From contig CAYQIM010000038.1 of the NCBI GenBank assembly GCA_964417555.1, forward strand, positions 1-64,000: a stretch of DNA of 64,000 nucleotides, read 5' to 3'. Shown piece after piece: positions 1 through 8,232 of this stretch (the first letter of the stretch is position 1; each line of letters opens with the position of its first letter). The stretch is from CAYQIM01 sp964417555. Lineage in GTDB: Bacteria > Pseudomonadota > Gammaproteobacteria > Diplorickettsiales > Diplorickettsiaceae. Under the pieces are notes generated by a model, which saw nothing but the letters and a program-made list of their open reading frames with translations, was not told the DNA's origin and made no database searches. A program made the position numbers and the translations under genes.

Positions 1-120
1 ACGGCGTGATGCGTTTCCTGCTTCGCCCGTCAACGCACGCCTATCGCGGGCTCCTCAACTTCGCATTGCTTCCGCAATGCTCTCATTGTCTCGTCGAATG
101 TAGGATCTTTATTTTATGGA
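1..120. other. GC-rich left-edge segment with a hairpin, no gene recognised
   Basis: The first 110 or so bases are visibly richer in G and C than the DNA that follows. They contain a perfect 7-bp stem, GCATTGC at 63-69 and GCAATGC at 74-80, with a TTCC loop. An open frame crosses it on the plus strand but has no family resemblance and runs antisense to the end of hldD. It may be part of an extragenic palindromic element or the end of something cut by the window edge. I cannot assign a function. Confidence 0.3.
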
Positions 121-143
121 TAAATATCCAAGTAATCAATGAA

Positions 144-1097
144 TTAATTGGTAATGTCCTTATGAATTATTGCGAGATATGTTTTTACGCCTTCTGTGAC
201 TGACATAAAAGAACCTTGATAGCCTATAGCACGTAATTGAGATAAATCGGCTTGGGTAAAACTTTGGTAACACCCTTCTAACGTCGCCGGAAAAGGAATA
301 TAACGAATCTCTCCGTATCCATGAAAATTAATAACCGCTTGCGCTAAGCGATTAAAACTTTCACTATGGCCCGTGCCTGCATTATAAATTCCGCTTTTTT
401 TAGATTTTAAAAACCACAAATTAATGGCGACAGCATCATCTACATAGATAAAATCGCGTTGTTGTTCGCCATTATTATAACCATCGCTTCCTTGGAATAA
501 ATTAATAACGCCCGTTTCCCTTAGCTGCTGGTCGGCATGCAATACCACACTAGCCATTTTTCCTTTATGGCTTTCCTTAGGTCCATAAACATTAAAGTAA
601 CGTAAACCTACAATTTGGCTTTTCGCGTCGCCTAAAATGCTTCGCACATAGTGATCAAATAAATATTTCGAGTAGGCATAGACATTGACTGGCTTTTCGT
701 ATTGCTGCTCTTCCTTAAATTTATTTCCTACGCCGTAGACAGCAGCACTCGACGCATAAATAAAGGGGAGCTTCCAGCTTAAACAATAATGCAATAAAGT
801 TTTTGAATATTCGTAGTTATTTTCCATCATATACCGCCCATTCCACTCGGTTGTTGTTGAACAAGCGCCTTGGTGAAAAATAGCCGTTAATTTAGGAAAA
901 TATTTATTCTGCTTTATTTTTTCTAAAAAATCTTGTTGGTCTAAGTAATCAAAAACCGCACAATCGCTGATATTTTTAAACTTAATTCCGTCAGTCAGAT
1001 CATCAACGACAAGGATCGGCGTATCCGGATACTGTGTATTTAATTGTTTAACCAAATTACTACCAATAAAACCGGCGCCTCCGGTCACGATAATCAT
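144..1097 (-). CDS. hldD: ADP-L-glycero-D-manno-heptose 6-epimerase
   Basis: Converts ADP-D-glycero- to ADP-L-glycero-beta-D-manno-heptose, the last step in making the heptose donor for the LPS inner core; cytosolic. The 317-residue protein has the Rossmann motif GGAGFIG at residues 6-12 and the catalytic pair Tyr140/Lys144 in the YAYSK motif, the same positions as in E. coli HldD (310 aa). The start ATG overlaps the hldE stop as ATGA, so the two are translationally coupled, hldE first. With hldE and the heptosyltransferase gene waaF at 36.5 kb, this implies a heptose-containing LPS core. Confidence 0.96.
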   Translation of the reverse strand: MIIVTGGAGFIGSNLVKQLNTQYPDTPILVVDDLTDGIKFKNISDCAVFDYLDQQDFLEKIKQNKYFPKLTAIFHQGACSTTTEWNGRYMMENNYEYSKTLLHYCLSWKLPFIYASSAAVYGVGNKFKEEQQYEKPVNVYAYSKYLFDHYVRSILGDAKSQIVGLRYFNVYGPKESHKGKMASVVLHADQQLRETGVINLFQGSDGYNNGEQQRDFIYVDDAVAINLWFLKSKKSGIYNAGTGHSESFNRLAQAVINFHGYGEIRYIPFPATLEGCYQSFTQADLSQLRAIGYQGSFMSVTEGVKTYLAIIHKDITN

Positions 1098-2530
1098 ACG
1101 CCCCCCTCTTTAATTGTTGAAATAATAGCACTGGTAGAACAGCCTTCCACGCTATCAATTATTTTAACTTGACCGCCATAGGTTTTTACTAGTTTTGCTT
1201 CGGGGAGATCTTTGACTTGATAATCGCCCCCTTTAACCCAAATATCCGGATGAAGTAACTTAATAAGACGTTCCGGCGTTGCATCACTAAAGGGAACGAT
1301 CCAATCCACTGCACTTAATCCTGCCACCACAGCCATGCGTTTTTCTAAGTTATTAATCGGACGTTCTGAACCTTTCAAACGCGATACAGAAGCATCGTCG
1401 TTGACCGCAACAATTAAGCGATCACCCAAACGTTTTGCTTGTTCTAAATAAGCCACATGACCGGCATGTAAAATATCAAAACACCCCCCTGTCATCACAA
1501 TTTGCTCTCCATGAGCCTTCGCATCTTCAACTACAACCTTGAGTTCTGCTTCTGATAAAATACCTCGATGAAATGAAAATTGCTGTATTTGAATAGCACG
1601 CCTCAATTCGGCGGGGCTGACCGTAGCCGCGCCAAGCTTTCCTACGACAATGCTCGCTGCCATGTTAGCCAATTGCGCCGCCTGAGCTAAATCTTTTTTA
1701 TTAGCCGCATAACTCAAAGCAAAACAAGCGATTACCGTATCACCTGCACCTGTCACATCGTAAACTTGCTGCGCAAACGCCGGCAAAACCACTTCCGGCT
1801 GATTCTGCTGGATTAGAGTCATTCCTTGTTCACCGCGGGTAACTAATAAAGCCTCAAAGTTGTGTGCATTTAAAAGTTTTGATCCTTTTTGTAATAAATC
1901 CTCTTCATCGTTGCAAACCCCTACTACGGCCTCAAATTCACGCCGATTAGGGGTCAATACCGTAGCACCCCGATATAAATTAAAATCATTACGCTTAGGA
2001 TCCACAAAAATAGGTTTGCCCGCACGCCGTGCAGATTGGATGAGATCCTGCACATGCGCCAAACAACCTTTCGCATAATCCGAGAAAATAACCACATCTA
2101 CTTGCGACAGACGCTGTTCAAATAATTTCTTTAACGCGACATAATCAATTTGATAGTTTGGCTCTTCAAAATCAAGTCGTATCAACTGCTGGTGTAAACT
2201 CAGCACACGCAATTTTGTTACTGTCGGTAATTGCGGCATTCGCTGTAAATAACAATGAACACCCGCTTCACTCAATTTTTTTTCTAAGGTATCGCCAGCC
2301 TGATCTTGACCACAAAAACTTAACAAATCTACCTGCGCCCCTAAAGAAGCAATATTTAAAGCAACATTACCAGCACCGCCAGGACGTTCTTCAATAGATT
2401 GCACATGAACAATAGGAACCGGGGCTTCAGGAGAAATTCTTGAGGTTGCACCAGACCAATAACGATCGAGCATAACATCGCCGACCACTAATACACGAAT
2501 GGAGTTAAACAAAGGTACTTGAATTTTCAT
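1094..2530 (-). CDS. hldE: Bifunctional heptose 7-phosphate kinase / heptose 1-phosphate adenylyltransferase
   Basis: Performs two steps of ADP-heptose synthesis in the cytosol. Residues 1-318 form a PfkB/ribokinase-type kinase with GGAGN at 51-55 and the GAGD catalytic motif at 261-264. Residues 344-478 form a nucleotidyltransferase with the HxGH signature (GGCFDILHAGH, 348-358). I place the start at the ATG at 2530, which gives 478 residues (E. coli 477) beginning MKIQVPLFNS; an upstream in-frame extension to 2599 adds 23 residues with no family match. It precedes and overlaps hldD by 4 bp. Confidence 0.96.
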   Translation of the reverse strand: MKIQVPLFNSIRVLVVGDVMLDRYWSGATSRISPEAPVPIVHVQSIEERPGGAGNVALNIASLGAQVDLLSFCGQDQAGDTLEKKLSEAGVHCYLQRMPQLPTVTKLRVLSLHQQLIRLDFEEPNYQIDYVALKKLFEQRLSQVDVVIFSDYAKGCLAHVQDLIQSARRAGKPIFVDPKRNDFNLYRGATVLTPNRREFEAVVGVCNDEEDLLQKGSKLLNAHNFEALLVTRGEQGMTLIQQNQPEVVLPAFAQQVYDVTGAGDTVIACFALSYAANKKDLAQAAQLANMAASIVVGKLGAATVSPAELRRAIQIQQFSFHRGILSEAELKVVVEDAKAHGEQIVMTGGCFDILHAGHVAYLEQAKRLGDRLIVAVNDDASVSRLKGSERPINNLEKRMAVVAGLSAVDWIVPFSDATPERLIKLLHPDIWVKGGDYQVKDLPEAKLVKTYGGQVKIIDSVEGCSTSAIISTIKEGGV

Positions 2531-2600
2531 TAATACACTAAGGTAGAGACTGAAGCTTAGTTTATGCAATAATATGATACCGAGTCCATTCCTACTCAAT

Positions 2601-2666
2601 CTGGGCTTACGCGAAAAATTGTATTTTGGCTGTAGCGCGCGGCGCCGATTTTTCGAGTAAGTCCAG
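2601..2666. repeat. Inverted repeat between hldE and recA
   Basis: Two 20-bp arms, 2601-2620 and 2647-2666, match in inverted orientation at 17 of 20 positions, around a GC-rich core (tagcgcgcggcgccg). The left arm's motif CTGGGCTTACGCGAAAAATT recurs with three changes on the minus strand at 62113-62133, so this is probably one member of a dispersed palindromic family rather than a recA operator. It lies in the divergent hldE/recA promoter region. No LexA-type CTGT-N8-ACAG site is visible here. Confidence 0.6.
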
Positions 2667-2692
2667 TCAATTTCTTTAAAAAAGGTGTTCCG

Positions 2693-3730
2693 ATGACGAC
2701 AGACGCAAGAAAGAAGGCCCTTAGTATCGCATTAAGTCAAATTAAGAAACAGCATGGGGAAGGTGCTGTCATGCGTTTGGGAGACTCCAGTCAAGTTCCT
2801 ATAGAAGCCATATCGACTGGCTCTTTAGGTTTAGATATCGCTTTAGGAATTGGCGGATTACCACGGGGACGCATTGTCGAAATCTACGGCCCGGAATCTT
2901 CCGGTAAAACCACACTAACCTTGCAAACCATTGCCGAATGCCAAAAAAAAGGGGGCATTGCGGCATTTGTTGATGCCGAACATGCGCTTGATCCAATCTA
3001 TGCCGGTAAGCTAGGTGTTAATCTTGATGATCTATTGGTTTCACAACCTGATACGGGTGAACAAGCATTAGAAATCGTTGATATGTTGGTACGCTCGAAT
3101 GCCGTTGATATTATTGTTGTCGATTCGGTTGCCGCGCTGACGCCTCGTGCTGAAATTGAAGGTGAAATGGGCGACTCGCACATGGGTTTACAAGCGCGAT
3201 TAATGTCACAAGCCTTACGCAAATTAGCTGGAAACATCAAACGCTCTAACACTTTAGTCATCTTCATTAATCAAATCCGCATGAAAATCGGTGTTATGTT
3301 TGGAAATCCGGAAACAACCACCGGCGGTAATGCGCTTAAATTTTATGCTTCCGTACGTCTTGATATACGTCGCACCGGCTCAATCAAAAAAGGCGATGAA
3401 ACTATAGGAAATGAAACGCGCGTTAAAGTAGTAAAAAATAAAATTGCTCCGCCATTTAGACAAATAGAATTTGAAATTCTTTATGGCCAAGGTATTTGCC
3501 GACTTGGAGAAATTGTCGATTTAGGCGTAACAAACGGGTTAATCGACAAAGCAGGCGCTTGGTATAGCTTTCAAGGAGATCGAATCGGCCAAGGTAAAGA
3601 AAATGTAAAACAGTTTTTAAAAGAACGTCCCGAAGTTTATCAAACCTTAGAAACTCAACTGCGCGAACGTTTGCTCAATAAGCCCGTTGTACAAACAACG
3701 GCTGAACTTGAAACAGAAAACGCTGATTAG
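2693..3730 (+). CDS. recA: Recombinase RecA
   Basis: DNA strand-exchange ATPase for homologous recombination and repair. The 345-residue protein is full length; the Walker A motif GPESSGKT is at residues 66-73, exactly as in E. coli, and the MAW and L1/L2 DNA-binding loops (for example FINQIRMKIGVMFGNPETT) are intact. Start ATG is preceded by AAAAAAGG 8 bases upstream. recX follows in the same orientation after a palindromic element. I see no SOS box upstream, consistent with Legionellales such as Legionella that lack LexA control, though absence from one window is only suggestive. Confidence 0.98.
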   Translation: MTTDARKKALSIALSQIKKQHGEGAVMRLGDSSQVPIEAISTGSLGLDIALGIGGLPRGRIVEIYGPESSGKTTLTLQTIAECQKKGGIAAFVDAEHALDPIYAGKLGVNLDDLLVSQPDTGEQALEIVDMLVRSNAVDIIVVDSVAALTPRAEIEGEMGDSHMGLQARLMSQALRKLAGNIKRSNTLVIFINQIRMKIGVMFGNPETTTGGNALKFYASVRLDIRRTGSIKKGDETIGNETRVKVVKNKIAPPFRQIEFEILYGQGICRLGEIVDLGVTNGLIDKAGAWYSFQGDRIGQGKENVKQFLKERPEVYQTLETQLRERLLNKPVVQTTAELETENAD

Positions 3731-3756
3731 TTTAGTTTTCGATGATACTGCTTACT

Positions 3757-3855
3757 GCATTTGAATTTTTGGCAAGACGCTGCGAACTGAAGCAACCTTC
3801 GTTAATACAATAATAAGGATTGCAAATTGAACAGCGTTACCAAAAATTCAAATGC
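3757..3855. repeat. 99-bp palindromic (MITE-like) element overlapping the recX start
   Basis: The ends are a perfect 16-bp inverted repeat: GCATTTGAATTTTTGG at 3757-3772 and its complement at 3840-3855, with a second inner match (ACGCTG / CAGCGT). The core carries AAGGATTGCAAATTGA, which serves as ribosome-binding site and TTG start of recX. A diverged second copy sits upstream of dnaA at 31367-31452 with the same core. No transposase is encoded; it is a non-autonomous palindromic repeat. Confidence 0.75.
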
Positions 3856-4312
3856 GAAATGTACAGAGAATAATCAAAAAGCTCGCCGTGTCGCGCTAGG
3901 ATATTTGGCAAAACGTGAATATAGCGAGTACATGCTAGGAAAAAAGTTATTACAAAAAGGCTTTTCAACCCCTGTTATTCAAACTGTTTTACAACAACTT
4001 ATCCAGGAAGAATTGTTAAATGATGAGCGTTTTTGTGAGGTTTTCACTACTCATCGTATACGTCAGGGTTACGGCCCCGTACGCATTGCATGCGAATTAC
4101 GCCAGCAGGGCATCAGAGAAGAAATCATAATATTACAACTTCAGCAAAGCGAATCTATTTGGTTGGACTGTATTAAAAAAATTCAGCAAAAAAAATTCTC
4201 TTCGTCAACAGATGATTTAAAAGAAAAACTACGCCAAATTAACTATCTCCAATACCGCGGTTTTAGGCTTGACCAGATAAAAGAAAGTCTCAAATTAGCG
4301 GATAAAAACTAA
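3827..4312 (+). CDS. recX: Regulatory protein RecX
   Basis: Small helical protein that binds RecA filaments and limits RecA activity. The 161 residues (E. coli RecX 166) contain the family pattern ARRVALGYLAKREYSEYMLG near the N-terminus and the later motif of the three-helix repeats (LLNDERFCEVF; RQGYGPVRIACELRQQGI). The only reasonable start is TTG at 3827, with AAGGA 7 bases upstream; no in-frame ATG precedes the conserved region. The start, Shine-Dalgarno and first 9 to 10 codons lie inside a 99-bp palindromic element, so the N-terminal residues MNSVTKNSN are element-encoded. Follows recA, as is usual. Confidence 0.9.
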   Translation: MNSVTKNSNAKCTENNQKARRVALGYLAKREYSEYMLGKKLLQKGFSTPVIQTVLQQLIQEELLNDERFCEVFTTHRIRQGYGPVRIACELRQQGIREEIIILQLQQSESIWLDCIKKIQQKKFSSSTDDLKEKLRQINYLQYRGFRLDQIKESLKLADKN

Positions 4313-4321
4313 TCATTTATT

Positions 4322-6343
4322 ATGTCAAACTCAACTTTACCTGAATTCAGTAAGATAAATCCCTCAACTATTGTTTCTAAACTAAAAAAAATACTTGAAA
4401 AAAACCGCTCTGATCTACCCTGTTTATTAACAGAGGTCACGCCTCTTGATTGGAGCTTAATTGAGCATCTCGACGATCTCAATGATCGCATTCAACGTTT
4501 TTGGTCGCCGATCAATCACCTCCATGCTGTTAAACAAACTCCTGAATTACGTGAAGTCTATAATCAATGTCTGCCACTACTTAGTGCTTATAGCTCCGAA
4601 CTAGGCCAAAATAATTCGCTTTACCAAGCCACTAAAATTTTAGCAAATAGTAATTATCACTTTGATTATGCACAGGAAAAATGTCTACATAATGAATTAC
4701 GTGATTTTCATTTAAGTGGTGTTGATTTACCTGAGCAAAAAAAAGATAGATATCGAGATATTCAAGCAAAACTTTCCCAACTATCAAGTCAATTTGAAGA
4801 AAATCTCCTAGATGCTACGGCAGATTGGTCTAAACTTATTACTGATAAAGCTGAATTACAGGGGCTTCCCGATTATGTCATTGCTAGTGCAGAAAGCACC
4901 GCACAAGAAAAAGGACTGACAGGTTATTTACTCACACTTGATTACCCTTTGTATTTTCCGGTACTAACCCACGCCGACAATCGTTCATTACGTGAAACAC
5001 TTTATCACGCCTATATCACACGGGCCTCTGAGCTCAATAATCCCCAATTTGATAATAGTTCAATTTTATTAGAAATACTCAATCTACGCCATGAATTAAG
5101 CCTATTGTTAGGTTTCAATAATTATGCGCAAAAAAGCCTTGCCTCTAATAAAATGGCTAAAAATATCGAAGAAGTTACTAGTTTTTTAGAGGAATTAATT
5201 CCCACCACACAATCTAAAGCAAAAAAAGAATGGCAATCCTTATCTGAATTTGCTTATTCCTGCGATCAAATTGATAGTTTACAACCATGGGACATTTTAT
5301 ATTACCGTGAAAAACAACGTGAAAAAAACTTTGGCATTAGTGAAGACGCGTTGCGTTGTTATTTTCCGATTGAAAAAGTTCTCACCGGCCTTTTTACTCT
5401 CATTCATCGCTTATTTGGCATGCATGTGCAAGAAGTTAAAAATATCGATGTATGGGATCCTAGCGTACGTTTTTTTGCTATTACCGATGAACAGCAACAA
5501 TTACGAGGTCAATTTTATTTAGATCTTTACGCAAAGCCCGAAAAACGTGAAGGGGCGTGGATGGATGATTATCAATCACGACGACGTTTGCGTGATGGAA
5601 GCATCCAAACCCCGATTGCTTTTCTAACCTGTAACTTTTCACCACCTATCGATTCCACACAAACTGTCTTATTAACGCATGAAGAAGTGTTAACTTTATT
5701 TCATGAATTTGGCCATGGACTGCAGCATATGCTCACGCTCATTGATTATGAAGGTGTTTCTGGAATTAATGGTGTCGCCTGGGATGCGGTAGAATTACCC
5801 AGTCAATTTTTAGAATATTTTGCCTGGGAAAAACCTGTATTAGATTTGATTAGCAGTCACTATAAAACCGGTGAAGTATTACCTGATGCTTTGATCGAAA
5901 AGATGCGCGCTGCCAGAAATTTTCAAGCTGGTTTACAATTATTGAGGCAACTAGAACTTGCCTTATTTGATTTCCGTTTACACGCTGAATTTGATCCGAA
6001 AAAAGGATACGTTCAAATTCAAGAATCACTCGACCAAATACGCCAACACATCGATATCATACCCGTCTCTTCTTTTAATCGATTTCAGCACGGTTTTTCA
6101 CATATCTTTGCTGGTGGTTACGCGGCCGGTTATTACAGTTATCTATGGGCAGAAGTCTTAGCCTGCGATGCCTTTTATAAATTTTTAGAAGAAGGGATTT
6201 TTAATCAAGCAACCGGACAAGCCTTTTTAGAAACTATTCTAGAACAAGGTGGCGCCGTTGATGCAATTGAATTATTTAAAAAATTCCGTGGACGTGCGCC
6301 TAAAATTCAACCTTTTTTAGAAAGTTTAGAGATTAGTTCCTAA
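4322..6343 (+). CDS. prlC: Oligopeptidase A (M3 zinc metallopeptidase)
   Basis: Cytosolic zinc oligopeptidase that degrades short peptides, including cleaved signal peptides. At 673 residues it matches E. coli OpdA/PrlC (680). The zinc site HEFGH is at residues 461-465, and the third ligand region downstream reads VELPSQFLEYFAWE. Begins 9 bp after recX stops, so it is probably co-transcribed with recA-recX. The ribosome-binding site is poor (tcatttatt before ATG). Gene may also be called opdA. Confidence 0.95.
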   Translation: MSNSTLPEFSKINPSTIVSKLKKILEKNRSDLPCLLTEVTPLDWSLIEHLDDLNDRIQRFWSPINHLHAVKQTPELREVYNQCLPLLSAYSSELGQNNSLYQATKILANSNYHFDYAQEKCLHNELRDFHLSGVDLPEQKKDRYRDIQAKLSQLSSQFEENLLDATADWSKLITDKAELQGLPDYVIASAESTAQEKGLTGYLLTLDYPLYFPVLTHADNRSLRETLYHAYITRASELNNPQFDNSSILLEILNLRHELSLLLGFNNYAQKSLASNKMAKNIEEVTSFLEELIPTTQSKAKKEWQSLSEFAYSCDQIDSLQPWDILYYREKQREKNFGISEDALRCYFPIEKVLTGLFTLIHRLFGMHVQEVKNIDVWDPSVRFFAITDEQQQLRGQFYLDLYAKPEKREGAWMDDYQSRRRLRDGSIQTPIAFLTCNFSPPIDSTQTVLLTHEEVLTLFHEFGHGLQHMLTLIDYEGVSGINGVAWDAVELPSQFLEYFAWEKPVLDLISSHYKTGEVLPDALIEKMRAARNFQAGLQLLRQLELALFDFRLHAEFDPKKGYVQIQESLDQIRQHIDIIPVSSFNRFQHGFSHIFAGGYAAGYYSYLWAEVLACDAFYKFLEEGIFNQATGQAFLETILEQGGAVDAIELFKKFRGRAPKIQPFLESLEISS

Positions 6344-6352
6344 GCTTCATTT

Positions 6353-6781
6353 TTATTCGTTTTTGGTAAGGTAAAAGGTAAATGGACAATCTGCAACATT
6401 AGTACGTTTACATGTATATTGAAAAGCATTCTTTTTCACCCAGTGCTTTCCTTCGGGGATATAAGCAACTAATTTTTGTTGGTTCCGCAAATAAATAAAA
6501 AAAGGTATATTGCTATTAGAATTGCTTTTATATATACATTTAAGGGGTGGTTGTTTTTTAAACTGAGTAAGCAGCTCAACTCTATCTAGTTGAAATATAT
6601 TATGTTTCAATTCATCTAAAGTGTTATCAGTAATCGGTTCTTCATTGAGTTCATATATCCATCCTCCTGGAGCCGTATAAACTGCCTGAATAACTTCTGG
6701 ACTAGGACACACGTCCGCTTGCACTGCCAAGCTAAACAGCAAGGAAACTATAAAACCTATACTTAAGATTTTTATTCTCAT
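6353..6781 (-). CDS. Small secreted protein of unknown function
   Basis: I place the start at the ATG at 6781, which has AAGGA about 9 bases upstream and gives 142 residues; an upstream in-frame start would add eight residues before a clear signal peptide. The signal peptide (MRIKILSIGFIVSLLFSLAVQA) ends in a VQA-D cleavage site. The mature part is about 120 residues with four cysteines (CPSPEV, LKCIYK, YTCKR, DCPF), consistent with two disulfides in the periplasm or outside. CPSPEVIQ is reminiscent of small secreted Legionella-type proteins (DUF3757-like), but I cannot confirm a family. Convergent with prlC, nearly touching it. Confidence 0.7.
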   Translation of the reverse strand: MRIKILSIGFIVSLLFSLAVQADVCPSPEVIQAVYTAPGGWIYELNEEPITDNTLDELKHNIFQLDRVELLTQFKKQPPLKCIYKSNSNSNIPFFIYLRNQQKLVAYIPEGKHWVKKNAFQYTCKRTNVADCPFTFYLTKNE

Positions 6782-6873
6782 ACTATTTATTCCTTTAAAT
6801 CTCAACTTACTAGGCTTATTTTAACTGATTTATAACTTTCGAAAAGTCCAAAACTATTCAAAATATAAGAAAA

Positions 6874-8232
6874 CTAGATAGATATAGTACTGCTTATTTC
6901 TAAACGTCTAGCTAAACTCGAACTAAATTTATTTTCTGGATCCCACTGCCGTTTAACAGCCAACCACTCTGGATAACGCGAATACATCGCACGAAATGCT
7001 TCAGGTTTTAAACGTACATCTTTCGCTAAATATACCCGCCCACCGGCTGCTATAACGAGTGCATCTAACTTGTCTAAACAACTAAATAAACCTTGATTAC
7101 GGAGTGGAAGGTCGAGTGCCAATGTAAAACCCGGCAAAGGAAAAGACAAAGGTGCTGCATTGGCGCAACCAAAGCGTTTTAAAACAGCCAAATAAATAGG
7201 GTATTTATCCGTAGATAAAGTTTCTAAAATTTGCTTGGTAACAACATATGCTGACGCAGTCGGTATTACACATTGATATTGCAAAAACCCTCGTCTACCG
7301 TATAAGCGTGGCCAATGCGTAATACGATCAAGCGGATAAAAATAATCACGATAGGGTAATAAAACTGGATGTTTTTTTTGTCCTAAACGCTGATAATAAT
7401 ATTTATTAAAACCTTTAATAAACGTTTGATGAAGTAATCCATTGGGTAAGTAAAAAGGAAGTTTATAAGATTTATGCTTTGGCGATATAAAAGGCGTACC
7501 CATTCTCTGTGATGGTAACATAGCTAAATCGGCATGGCACGCGCGCATAATAATGCTACGCCCTAACGGTAAATTTAGGCCATCTAGCCAAGCGACTTCG
7601 TATTCATCCTGTGCATTCTCTTTTGACAAATAATTAAAAGTTTCTTTTAGGTTATCACTTATTTGATGCTGCACGAGCATATAAGCCGTTGTAATAGGCT
7701 TAAGCTTTATTGTCACTTTACCAACGATGCCCGTTAAACCCATACCACCTATCGTTGCCCAAAATAATCCCGACTGTATATTTGGCGAACACGTTATTCT
7801 TTCGCCATTTGCTGTTATTAACTCTAATGCTAATACATGCTGCCCAATAGAACCGACCTGATGATGATTTTTCCCGTGAACATCAGCAGCGACGCAGCCA
7901 CCTAAAGTCACGTTACCCGTTCCTGGAGTCACCGGTAAGAACCATCCGCATGGAACAATGACATCGAGAAGGTTTGTTAAACGAATACCTGCCTCAACAC
8001 AAACAATACCTTGTTGTTCATCAAACTCAAGAAAACGATCTAAACGCTCTGTTAAAATAAGGCATCCATTTTTATTTAAAGCCGCATCGCTATAACTCCC
8101 TCCTAAACCGCGCGCAATACAATTCGGTCCAAACATCTCTAAGCCAGAATAATTCTCCGGACGTAATAAACGCTTGGGAGATTGAATAGGATAATGGTTA
8201 AAGCTTGTTTGATATTCTTGATAATAGCTCAT
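6874..8232 (-). CDS. DprE1-like FAD-dependent oxidase
   Basis: FAD-linked oxidoreductase of the VAO/ALO family. The closest match I recognise is DprE1, which oxidises the 2'-OH of polyprenylphosphoryl-beta-D-ribose. Seen in the 452-residue protein: the FAD-binding segment RGLGGSYSDAALN (41-53), TPGTGNVTLGG (102-112) and HGKNHH at 119-124, all close to mycobacterial DprE1 (RGLGRSYGDNAQN, HGKNHH). ATG at 8232 is chosen over a TTG one codon earlier. It overlaps the ptsP stop by one base (TGATG). A DprE2-like SDR at 20.1 kb and a UbiA-like transferase at 52.7 kb complete the set. Substrate is inferred, not shown. Confidence 0.75.
   Translation of the reverse strand: MSYYQEYQTSFNHYPIQSPKRLLRPENYSGLEMFGPNCIARGLGGSYSDAALNKNGCLILTERLDRFLEFDEQQGIVCVEAGIRLTNLLDVIVPCGWFLPVTPGTGNVTLGGCVAADVHGKNHHQVGSIGQHVLALELITANGERITCSPNIQSGLFWATIGGMGLTGIVGKVTIKLKPITTAYMLVQHQISDNLKETFNYLSKENAQDEYEVAWLDGLNLPLGRSIIMRACHADLAMLPSQRMGTPFISPKHKSYKLPFYLPNGLLHQTFIKGFNKYYYQRLGQKKHPVLLPYRDYFYPLDRITHWPRLYGRRGFLQYQCVIPTASAYVVTKQILETLSTDKYPIYLAVLKRFGCANAAPLSFPLPGFTLALDLPLRNQGLFSCLDKLDALVIAAGGRVYLAKDVRLKPEAFRAMYSRYPEWLAVKRQWDPENKFSSSLARRLEISSTISI

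Noticed and set aside
6..203. 65-codon open frame at the left edge, plus strand
   Set aside because: Runs through a GC-rich hairpin segment and then antisense to the hldD 3' end; no ribosome site and no family resemblance.
2530..2693. LexA/SOS box upstream of recA
   Set aside because: No CTGT-N8-ACAG match; the only notable structure is an inverted repeat that recurs elsewhere.
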